Source of the DNA: CAYSLC01 sp964431545
GTDB lineage: Bacteria; Desulfobacterota; Desulfobacteria; Desulfobacterales; JAABSP01
Assembly: GCA_964431545.1 (NCBI GenBank)
Contig: CAYSLC010000008.1
Location: forward strand, 1-55,211
Reading direction: 5' to 3'
DNA length: 55,211 nt
The notes below the pieces were generated by a model that was given only the letters and a program-made list of their open reading frames with translations, did not search any database and was not told the DNA's origin. The stretch's first letter is position 1. The number at the start of each line of letters is the position of its first letter. Both the position numbers and the translations under genes were made by a program. Of the stretch, positions 33,746-40,880 are shown in pieces.

Positions 33746-35419
33746 GCCGTCGACCAGGGCGGCGAGGTTCGGATAACCGGAGCCGATCCGGGCGAGGTTC
33801 CGCTTCAAGGACCGAACCGCGGCCGGGATGTAAGCCTCGAACGCCTTCTTGCCCTTTTGCCGGGAGAGGAAGGCAAAGGCCCCGAGGATCTGAAGGTTGC
33901 GGGTGATCCGGCAGTGGGCCAGGCCCCGGCGGAACCGATCCCCGTCCGTCGGGACGGCCTGGGAAAGACGGTGCTCGGCGTAGCGGGCGAGCCGGTCCTG
34001 CAAGGGGGCGGGAAGATCCACATAGGGGTCGATGAGCAGGGAGGCCAGGTCGTACTGGATGGGTCCCCACCGGGCCCCCTGGAAATCGATGAAGCGGGGG
34101 GCGCCGCCCTTCACCATGATGTTCCGCGACTGCATGTCCCGGTGCATGAGCCCCTGGAAACCATCCCGCGCGGCCCCGTCGGCCAGCCGCCAAAACTCCC
34201 CGTCGAGGGAGGCGAAGGATCCGGATCGTCCCAGGTGGCCCCGTAAAAAAGCCTCCACAAAGTACCGGCACTCCCGTTTGAGGATCAGTTCCCGATCATA
34301 GGCGGGGGTCTGGCAGGTCCATGCCGTGTCGAACCCCCGTGCTCCCACCACGGAGAGCCGGACGACGCCGTCGATGACCCTCCGGTAGAGATCCATGATC
34401 TCATCCCCCCCGCACCCCGGCCGGACCCGATCCTGGAGGTGGGTATCCCCCAGGTCCTCCAGGAAGACGAGCCCGGAAAAGGGGTCGGACCGGTAGATCT
34501 CCGGGACCGGAATCCCCCTCCGGAAGAGATGCTCCCCGATCCGGATGAAGGCGTCCACTTCGGCGGTCCGCCCCGGGTCGACCCTTCTGAGCCCGTGGTC
34601 CCCGAGGATCATCCGCCCGGGGCCGGCCGAAATCCGGTACCAGGACCGGTCGGAACCGTCCCCTTGGAGGGTTTCGATCGAAAGGCGTCCCCGAACCATC
34701 CCGGGCCATCGGGATTCCAAGGCGCTCCAGGCCATGCGCTCCAGGGCCTCCCTCCGGTACCGGTCGGGGGTCCCCAGATCCCGCCACCGGATCCCTTCCG
34801 GAATGAAGGCCCGGGGCGCCCTCCCCTCCCGGATCAGTTCCTCGTAGGCGGTGATGGAACTCGAAAAGATCCCGGCGGGGATCCGTTGAAGGATCTCGGG
34901 ATCGAGGACCTGGACCCCGGTGAAGGTGAGCGGCCGGAGGGCCGGGTCCGGCGGATCCGCCGCTGAAAACCGGAGGATCCGCCCGGCCTCGTCCACCCGG
35001 ACGGTGTTGAACTCCGGATCATCGCAGAGGACCAGGGTGGCGGGATGGGGATGGCCTCGGTGAAAGCGGAGGACCGCCCGGAAATCGATGTCGATGAGGA
35101 TATCGCCGTTGACCACCAGGAACGGCTCGTCGTCCCAGAAATCGGCGAGGTTCCGGATGGCGCCGCCGGTGCCGAGGATCTCGGGCTCAAAGCGGGTGAG
35201 GACGGGGATCCCATACTCTTGATGGGCCAGGAACGCTTCGATTCGATGGTGGAGATGGTGGGTGTTGACGGCCACGCCCCGGCATCCCGACGCCGCCAGC
35301 CGGCGGATCAGAAGATCCAGGACGGGCCGCCCGTCCACCGGGAAAAGGGGCTTGGGCAGGATCCCGGTGTGGGGGCGAAGACGGGTTCCGAATCCGGCCG
35401 CGAGGATCAGTGCCTTCAC
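33740..35419 (-). CDS. Bifunctional sugar-1-phosphate nucleotidyltransferase / aminoglycoside-type phosphotransferase (MurU-AmgK-like fusion)
   Basis: The N-terminal 225 residues form a nucleotidyltransferase of the MurU/mannose-1-P guanylyltransferase type: LILAAGFGTRLRPHT signature, KPLFPVDGRPVLD, the ILGTGGAIRN loop and VNGDILIDID metal site. From about residue 250 a phosphotransferase (APH/AmgK) domain follows, with the catalytic loop MHRDMQSRNIMV and the metal site FIDFQGARWGP. In Pseudomonas the separate enzymes AmgK and MurU phosphorylate and uridylylate MurNAc in cell-wall recycling; here both sit on one chain. The GTG start at 35417-35419 fits the signature, while a TTG at 35437 is possible. 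The gene begins within 11 bp of the plsB stop. Confidence 0.8.
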   Translation of the reverse strand: MKALILAAGFGTRLRPHTGILPKPLFPVDGRPVLDLLIRRLAASGCRGVAVNTHHLHHRIEAFLAHQEYGIPVLTRFEPEILGTGGAIRNLADFWDDEPFLVVNGDILIDIDFRAVLRFHRGHPHPATLVLCDDPEFNTVRVDEAGRILRFSAADPPDPALRPLTFTGVQVLDPEILQRIPAGIFSSSITAYEELIREGRAPRAFIPEGIRWRDLGTPDRYRREALERMAWSALESRWPGMVRGRLSIETLQGDGSDRSWYRISAGPGRMILGDHGLRRVDPGRTAEVDAFIRIGEHLFRRGIPVPEIYRSDPFSGLVFLEDLGDTHLQDRVRPGCGGDEIMDLYRRVIDGVVRLSVVGARGFDTAWTCQTPAYDRELILKRECRYFVEAFLRGHLGRSGSFASLDGEFWRLADGAARDGFQGLMHRDMQSRNIMVKGGAPRFIDFQGARWGPIQYDLASLLIDPYVDLPAPLQDRLARYAEHRLSQAVPTDGDRFRRGLAHCRITRNLQILGAFAFLSRQKGKKAFEAYIPAAVRSLKRNLARIGSGYPNLAALVDGL

Positions 35420-35429
35420 GCCGGACGGG

Positions 35430-38084
35430 TCACACAAAGAGCCGGTTGAGATACCGCTGGATGGTTTCGGAATAGTACTCGATCTTCTCGGTGTCCTCGG
35501 ACCCCCGAACCCCCTGGGTGGTGAAGAAATCGACGGCGTTCTTGTAGTTCATCCGGGAGAGGGACTCCTGGCGTTCGATCTCCTTTCGCTTGAACATCCT
35601 CGATCCCATGGCCTCGATCTTCTTGAACCGGTTCTTGGTGTCGAGAAAGCTCCTGGGATACCGCGTGAGCACGTTGAGGACGATCCAGTAGGATTCGAAA
35701 TAGGTCTTGAGGAATCCGGCGAAGAGCTTGATCTTCCGGTACCCCGCCGAAGTGATGTTGTAGGTTTCGGAGAGTTCCGGGTGGGGCATCAGGATGGCGT
35801 CGTCGATGAACAGCCGGAGGTTCTCCCGAATGAATTGTTCCGGTCCGGCGTCCACGTCATAGGCGAACTCGTTGTTGAAAAACTCCCGGAGGAAGGCGTA
35901 GCTATTGAAAAGTTCCGAGGTGGAGAACTGAAAGGCGTCCCGTTCCAGAATCGCCATGGAGGTGAAGGCGGCGGGGATGAAATAGTTGATGCCGTTGTTC
36001 TTGTAGTAGTCGAGGACCGGCCGCTTGACCGGATTGACCGAAAAGTACTCCTCCCGGGACTGTCCGTTCTTGTCCGGACCGATCCGCTCGATGAACTTGT
36101 GGTGGGCATAGGTGTCGAAGACGTAACGGACCCCGTGGATGTAATCGATGAGGAGGGTATCGGCCAGACGGGCCTTGAGCGCGTACAGGTGGTTCATATA
36201 GGTCTCGATGTCCTCCATGATCTGGTCGAAGGTGAACCGCTGTTTGGCGCAGTTGAGGAGGGCCGCCGCCACCACCGCGTGGGGGGTCACCACCGTCACC
36301 CGGTCGATGGCGTTGATGAGCCGGTACCCGAGGTACCGGGTCAGGGCATTCTGCTCCTTGGAGGTCATCTTGGACAGGGGGGTCTCCCGCCGGCTGAGAA
36401 GCCGGTTGAGGGAGATGGGCTCGTGGAACTGGAGGTAGATCTTTCCGTACCGGCGCTTGAGGAACTTCCGGGCCTTGATCACCTGGAGCAGGCTCTCGGG
36501 ATTCTTCTGGCCGCCCTCCAGTTCGTGGAGATAGGCGCCCTCCTCGGGAACCCGGTCATACCCGATGTAGACGGGGGCGAAGATCAGGTCGTCGCACGCG
36601 CCCTCCCGGAAGGCGTTGATGAGGATCGACAGGAGGCCGAACTTCGGCTGGATCAGTTTGCCGGTCCGGCTCCGTCCCCCCTCGATGAAGAATTCGATGT
36701 TGAATCCCTCCTCCATCAGTTTGAAGACGTATTCGGCGAACACCTTGGAGTACAGGACGGCCCCGCGGAACGTCCGCCGGATGAAAAAGGCGCCGCCGCC
36801 CCTGAACAGGGGTCCCAGTGGCCAGAAGGAGAGGTTCTTGCCCGCCGCGACGTGGGGGACCGGCATGTTGTGGTGGTAGAGGACATAGGAGAGGATGAGA
36901 TAGTCGATATGGCTCTTGTGGCACGGCACCAGGATCAGGGGGCCTTTGCGGGACTCGCTCTTGACCCGGTTGAGGGTCTCCGTATTGACGGTGAACCCCT
37001 CGAACATGGTGTTGATGAGCCATTTGACCAGCGAGGAGAAGATCTGGATCATGGCCAGACTGTATTTGGCAGCGATCTCGTCCAGATACCCCTCGGCCTC
37101 CCGGTGGACCTTGTACCTGGGGATGTTGCGGGTCTCGGAGTAGCTCTCCATGAAGTTCCGGAGCCGGTGGTTGGTCAGGATGTTCTCCTTCAGCTCCTCC
37201 CGGGTCTTCAGGACGGGGCCGGTGATGCTCTGGCGGTGCCGGTTGATCTGAACCAGGAGCTGCCGCCTCAGGGCGAAGGACTGATTCTCGGTTCCCTGGC
37301 CGCGGACCATGGGGCTTTCCAAAAACGCCTTGAGGTTGAAGGGCTCGGAGACCTCCACGAAAATCTTTCCGGGATTGCTGAACAGGGTGGCGAACCGCCT
37401 GATGGTCCCGGGCTTCTGTTCGGAGCCGAAGAGGATCTGGGTCAATGTGGGGATGGATCGATGGGGATTCCTGCCGAAGAACATGAGCTGGGGGACGATG
37501 TAGATGGGCCTCCCTTCGGTCTTCTGCATCTCGATGAGATACCGGAGCGGATCGGTGTTGGTCTGCACGAACCGCCGCTGAAACCCTCGCTTCTCCACCA
37601 GGGAGAGCAGGGCTGCCCGGTCCTCCAGAAGCGCCCTGCGCACATATCCGCTGCCGTAGGGATCGGGGAATCTCCAATGGCGGTAGAGATGGTCGACATT
37701 GGCCAGAAACATCCGGAAGATCCGGCCGATCGGCTGAAACCAGATGATCCGGTAGTCCAATCCGATCTCCGGCACCCGGATCCCCTCGATCCGGAACCGG
37801 GTGTGGTAGAAGAGGTATTCGAAACGGCTCTTGTATTTGGTGGCGTAGACGACGATACCGTCGGGGGGGAGGTTTTTGAGCTTCTCCACCTCCTCCTTTC
37901 CGACGATGATCCCGGAAAAGAAGAGTTTGAAGAGAAACTGGCTGAACCGGCCCGGGCGGGCCGGGAGGAAGCAGCTGTAATGGTCGTGGGTTCCCTGGAG
38001 GGCGGCGTCGATCCAGCCTCGGAAGGCGGCCTTGAGCCGGCGGAACCGGGATCGGACTGCATCAAATCTGAGCGTTTCCAACAT
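35430..38084 (-). CDS. PlsB-like glycerol-3-phosphate acyltransferase
   Basis: The product (884 residues) is a large acyltransferase of the PlsB type. The LPLAT motifs are clear: VPCHKSHIDYLILSY (His389 and Asp394 of HX4D), GAFFIRRTFRG, FFIEGGRSRTGK, and FAPVYIGYDRVPEE. An N-terminal 380-residue region contains a degenerate copy-like segment (YATKYKSRFEYLFYHTRF) that lacks the HX4D pair. PlsB acylates sn-glycerol-3-phosphate to start phospholipid synthesis at the membrane. The ATG at 38082-38084 has AAAGGCAGG upstream. A TTG at 38153 with GGAGG seven bases upstream is a serious alternative that would add 23 residues. It leads into the MurU-AmgK gene. Confidence 0.85.
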   Translation of the reverse strand: MLETLRFDAVRSRFRRLKAAFRGWIDAALQGTHDHYSCFLPARPGRFSQFLFKLFFSGIIVGKEEVEKLKNLPPDGIVVYATKYKSRFEYLFYHTRFRIEGIRVPEIGLDYRIIWFQPIGRIFRMFLANVDHLYRHWRFPDPYGSGYVRRALLEDRAALLSLVEKRGFQRRFVQTNTDPLRYLIEMQKTEGRPIYIVPQLMFFGRNPHRSIPTLTQILFGSEQKPGTIRRFATLFSNPGKIFVEVSEPFNLKAFLESPMVRGQGTENQSFALRRQLLVQINRHRQSITGPVLKTREELKENILTNHRLRNFMESYSETRNIPRYKVHREAEGYLDEIAAKYSLAMIQIFSSLVKWLINTMFEGFTVNTETLNRVKSESRKGPLILVPCHKSHIDYLILSYVLYHHNMPVPHVAAGKNLSFWPLGPLFRGGGAFFIRRTFRGAVLYSKVFAEYVFKLMEEGFNIEFFIEGGRSRTGKLIQPKFGLLSILINAFREGACDDLIFAPVYIGYDRVPEEGAYLHELEGGQKNPESLLQVIKARKFLKRRYGKIYLQFHEPISLNRLLSRRETPLSKMTSKEQNALTRYLGYRLINAIDRVTVVTPHAVVAAALLNCAKQRFTFDQIMEDIETYMNHLYALKARLADTLLIDYIHGVRYVFDTYAHHKFIERIGPDKNGQSREEYFSVNPVKRPVLDYYKNNGINYFIPAAFTSMAILERDAFQFSTSELFNSYAFLREFFNNEFAYDVDAGPEQFIRENLRLFIDDAILMPHPELSETYNITSAGYRKIKLFAGFLKTYFESYWIVLNVLTRYPRSFLDTKNRFKKIEAMGSRMFKRKEIERQESLSRMNYKNAVDFFTTQGVRGSEDTEKIEYYSETIQRYLNRLFV

Positions 38085-38554
38085 ACCTGCCTTTCGCTTC
38101 CGTGCCCTCCGCGCCTTTTGGTCTCTTTCCAACGATCTGTGGAAAGCTACCAAAATCACTCCTCCCGTGCAATATTTTATTTGACAGGCGCTCCCATTAA
38201 ATTTAAAGTTGACGGATATGTTAACAGTGCGGTGCCGCCGCCCGGAATCGAGCCCGGCGGCCATCCAAAATTTGCCTTGCGTTACCGCACCTGTTATGAT
38301 ATTCCGGAGAAGATTTTCGAGGAAGAAGTAGAAGTTGCACCTATCCTACTATTATCCTTGAAAATATTACAGAGCACCTCCGGATATGGGTATCGGCTTA
38401 CGGGAAATCTTTTTCGGAGAGCCGATTTCCCTCCTTGCGGACCGACCGAGCGGAGATCGGATGACCCATGCGGAACCAAGTCAAACTGATCGATAACGTT
38501 AATCATCAATCGGGTTATGGGAGAAATCATTTTAGTAAAGGAGGATGAGGTTCT
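38085..38554. other. Long intergenic region between plsB and the small membrane protein
   Basis: About 470 bases hold no credible gene. The part near plsB contains an AT-rich patch (38175-38215) that may hold the plsB promoter. 38222-38296 is the folded element listed separately. 38390-38425 has a 7-bp inverted repeat (ATCGGCT ... AGCCGAT). An ORF of over 1,000 codons crosses this region on the plus strand but is only a GC-driven shadow of plsB. Confidence 0.5.
38222..38296 (-). ncRNA. Candidate structured RNA element, tRNA-like, upstream of plsB
   Basis: A 12-bp inverted repeat with one bulged C (TAACAGTGCGGT at 38222-38233, ACCGCACCTGTTA at 38284-38296) closes a 75-nt element. Just inside its 3' arm, read on the minus strand, is a hairpin at 38237-38261 with a nine-pair stem (one G.G mismatch) and the seven-base loop CTCGATT, almost the tRNA T-loop. 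The order outer helix next to T-arm recalls tRNA or tmRNA, but there is no CCA, anticodon arm or D-arm. It may be a tRNA relic or a plsB leader structure. Confidence 0.35.
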
Positions 38555-38833
38555 ATGAAAACGTTGATTGGAGGAGCAGTAGCGGCTGTATTGGGACTTA
38601 TCGGTCTTTCGGTGTGGTGGAAGCCTTTTTTGCAGCTCCTGGCCGGGGTCATCCCGATCATGTTGCTGCTCGGCGGCGGGTTGGCGCTCTACCTGGGATT
38701 CGATGAACTGAAAGATACCTGGAAAAAAGGGGAGAAGGCGGAAGACACCCCGGCCCAGGGCGATGACGTGGAGAAATATAAAGCGGAGATCGAGGACCTT
38801 AAAAAAGAGATCGAAACGCTAAAAAAATCCTGA
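38555..38833 (+). CDS. Small two-helix membrane protein with coiled-coil tail, MamI-like pattern
   Basis: The 92-residue protein has two hydrophobic segments (about 4-20 and 27-48) joined by a short WWKP turn, then LGFDELKDTW and an acidic Lys/Glu coiled-coil tail. The pattern LGLIGLSVWW...LAGVIPIMLLLGGGLAL strongly recalls the small magnetosome protein MamI, including the double Trp and the Gly-x-x-Pro of the second helix. No other magnetosome gene is in the window, so homology and function are unproven. The ATG follows GGAGGATGAGG. It is followed by a strong bidirectional terminator. Confidence 0.6.
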   Translation: MKTLIGGAVAAVLGLIGLSVWWKPFLQLLAGVIPIMLLLGGGLALYLGFDELKDTWKKGEKAEDTPAQGDDVEKYKAEIEDLKKEIETLKKS

Positions 38834-38856
38834 TCCCTCCTTCCGGAATCGCGGGA

Positions 38857-38900
38857 TAAAAAAAAGCGCTGTGCATTGACCCCTGCACAGCGCTTTTTTT
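38857..38900. terminator. Strong bidirectional rho-independent terminator
   Basis: An 11-bp perfect stem (AGCGCTGTGCA at 38865-38875, TGCACAGCGCT at 38884-38894) with an 8-base loop is flanked by an A run on the left and a T run on the right. It therefore terminates both the plus-strand small membrane gene and the minus-strand amidase gene that converge here. Confidence 0.9.
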
Positions 38901-38952
38901 ACCGCCGATTCTTCCCGAACCGGATCAAATCAGACCCAAACGGACCCCCTTC

Positions 38953-40872
38953 TCATCCGCTCCCCTTCCAGGCCGACCCCAGCAGCGCGGTCGGATTGGT
39001 TTCCCGGATATAGTTCCGAATGCCCCCCACGATGGCATCACAGAGATTCTCCTGGTACCCGGCGTTCGTCAACCGGTTGCACTCCCGCTTGTTGCTGATG
39101 AAGGACGTCTCGATGAGGATCGCCGGCATCTGGGCCCCCAACAGGACGTAGAAGGGCGCCTGTTTCACCCCCTTGTTCTTGATGTGGCTGTACTTGCCTT
39201 TCAGATGGCCGTGGAGCGATTTCTGCACGTGGCCGGCCAGGCGGCTCGATTCGTTGATCTTGGCATTCTGCATGAGATCGTTCAGGATGGCCTGGAGGTC
39301 GCTGATGTTCTTTCTGGAGGTGGCGTTTTCCCTGGCGGCCACCCGGATGGCGTCCTCGTCCGTGGCGAGGTTGAGGAAGTAGGTCTCGATCCCGTAGGCC
39401 CGGCGATCCGAATGGGCGTTGGTGTGCAAGGAGATGAAGAGGTCCGCGTTGCGGGTGTTGGCGATGGCGGTCCGCTCCTCCAGGGTGAGGAACCGGTCCG
39501 AGTTTCGCGTCATGATGACCTCGCACCCCAGTTGGCGTTTGATCTTCCGCGCCAATCGCTTGCCGATCTCCAGCACCACATCCTTCTCATGGACGTGTTT
39601 GTAGTAGCCCACCGCGCCGGCATCCTTCCCGCCGTGTCCCGGATCGATGATGATCCGCCCGACACAGAGGGCGAACTGCTTGGCCAGATCGTTCGCCGTC
39701 ACCGTCCCGCCGCCCGGAGCCTCCCCAAGGGGCAAGGGCTCGGGAGGGTCCTCCCGTACCGGTTCCAGCGGCCGTTCCCTGGCCGGCGGTTCGATCCGGG
39801 GGCGGGGCCGGGCCCCGCCGTCGGCCACCAGCGTGCCGCCGGCCTCGCGCCCCCATACATCGATGATGGTCCGGAAGGGGTTGCGCAGGGAGAAGACCTT
39901 GTAGTTCTTGAAGGATTTGATATCGATGACCACCCGCACGGAATCGGCGGTGTACTGCCCCGCCCTGGCGTCCAGGAGAAGATCGTCGTTGATGGGGATG
40001 ATCTTCTGAATCCGCGCCCCGAGCCGGCTGTTGTCGAAATCGATATAGAGCCGCCTCGGTTTTTCGATGGCGGGATCCCTCTCCAGGAACCGGTAGGTGT
40101 AGGTGGTCTCCCCGCTGGCATCCACCACGATCCGGGTGTAACTCGGGTTGGACCAGACCCGGAGGCCGGTGATGACGACACGGCCGCCTTCCGCCGGATA
40201 GACATCGTACCGGGCGGGCGTCGGCCTGGGATCGGGGGGACGGGGCGTTTTTCGGGCCGCCCTCTTCGCCGCTCGCTTCCGGGACTCCCGGTACCGGGCC
40301 TTGGACGCCGCATACAGGGCTCCGCGCCGCTTGGTCTTCCCGGCGACGGCGGAGGACTCCTCGGGCGGGGACAGCTCCTTCTCCACCCGCACCCGCTTCA
40401 ATTCCGGCGGATCCTCTCCCGGGGTCCCCGATACCTCGGAGGCGTCCGATGCGTCGGGGGTCTTTGGGGCGCCGGAACCGAACGCGGCCATGCCGTTTTC
40501 GGCCTTGGGCCGGTAATCGCTGTCCGGGAACCGGTTGATCACCCGCTGGAAGTAATCGAGGGCCTCCCGTTTGTCGGAACTCTTGAATGACCGCTGATAG
40601 AGTTCCAGGTACATCTTTCCGGTCATGTAAAGGCTGGCGGCGGCATACCGTCCCGAGGGTTCGGCCGTGTACGCCTCCTGGAACATCCGGATACAGGGGA
40701 ACCAGTTGTCCCGGTAGTTGAGCGCCTCGGGCTCCGCGAGCAGCTTGCGATGGCAGGCGTCCCCCCTGAAAAAGATCTCCTCGGCCGTCAGGGCCGCCGA
40801 ATCGCGGGGGCCTCCCCCTACGGCGAGCACCAACAGCCAGAGAATCGTTCGAATCAGTGTCCTTCTTCTCAT
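38953..40872 (-). CDS. N-acetylmuramoyl-L-alanine amidase with TPR-like N-terminus and AMIN domain (AmiC-like)
   Basis: The enzyme cuts the amide bond between MurNAc and the peptide stem during cell separation. The 639-residue precursor starts with a signal peptide (about 1-28), then a TPR-like helical part with the YFQRVINRFPDSDYRPKAE repeat. A basic low-complexity linker leads to an AMIN domain (about 235-345; RVVITGLRVWSNPSYTRIVVDA). The Amidase_3 domain follows with zinc ligands IDPGHGGKD, HEKDVVLE, SLHTNA and the catalytic Glu in ILIETSFISN. AMIN targets the division site. The start lies 8 bp from the mutS stop. Confidence 0.9.
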   Translation of the reverse strand: MRRRTLIRTILWLLVLAVGGGPRDSAALTAEEIFFRGDACHRKLLAEPEALNYRDNWFPCIRMFQEAYTAEPSGRYAAASLYMTGKMYLELYQRSFKSSDKREALDYFQRVINRFPDSDYRPKAENGMAAFGSGAPKTPDASDASEVSGTPGEDPPELKRVRVEKELSPPEESSAVAGKTKRRGALYAASKARYRESRKRAAKRAARKTPRPPDPRPTPARYDVYPAEGGRVVITGLRVWSNPSYTRIVVDASGETTYTYRFLERDPAIEKPRRLYIDFDNSRLGARIQKIIPINDDLLLDARAGQYTADSVRVVIDIKSFKNYKVFSLRNPFRTIIDVWGREAGGTLVADGGARPRPRIEPPARERPLEPVREDPPEPLPLGEAPGGGTVTANDLAKQFALCVGRIIIDPGHGGKDAGAVGYYKHVHEKDVVLEIGKRLARKIKRQLGCEVIMTRNSDRFLTLEERTAIANTRNADLFISLHTNAHSDRRAYGIETYFLNLATDEDAIRVAARENATSRKNISDLQAILNDLMQNAKINESSRLAGHVQKSLHGHLKGKYSHIKNKGVKQAPFYVLLGAQMPAILIETSFISNKRECNRLTNAGYQENLCDAIVGGIRNYIRETNPTALLGSAWKGSG

Positions 40873-40880
40873 AGATCGAC

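Noticed and set aside
38222..38296. Integron attC-like site
   Set aside because: The inverted repeat lacks the RYYYAAC/GTTRRRY core boxes, has no unpaired central spacer and no integron integrase or cassette is nearby.
35262..38489. Plus-strand open frame of over 1,000 codons opposite plsB and the fusion gene
   Set aside because: It is antisense to a gene with clear acyltransferase motifs and to the fusion gene, and it crosses non-coding sequence without family features.
38555..38833. Magnetosome gene island
   Set aside because: Only one MamI-like small protein is present and no other mam or mad genes were found in the window.
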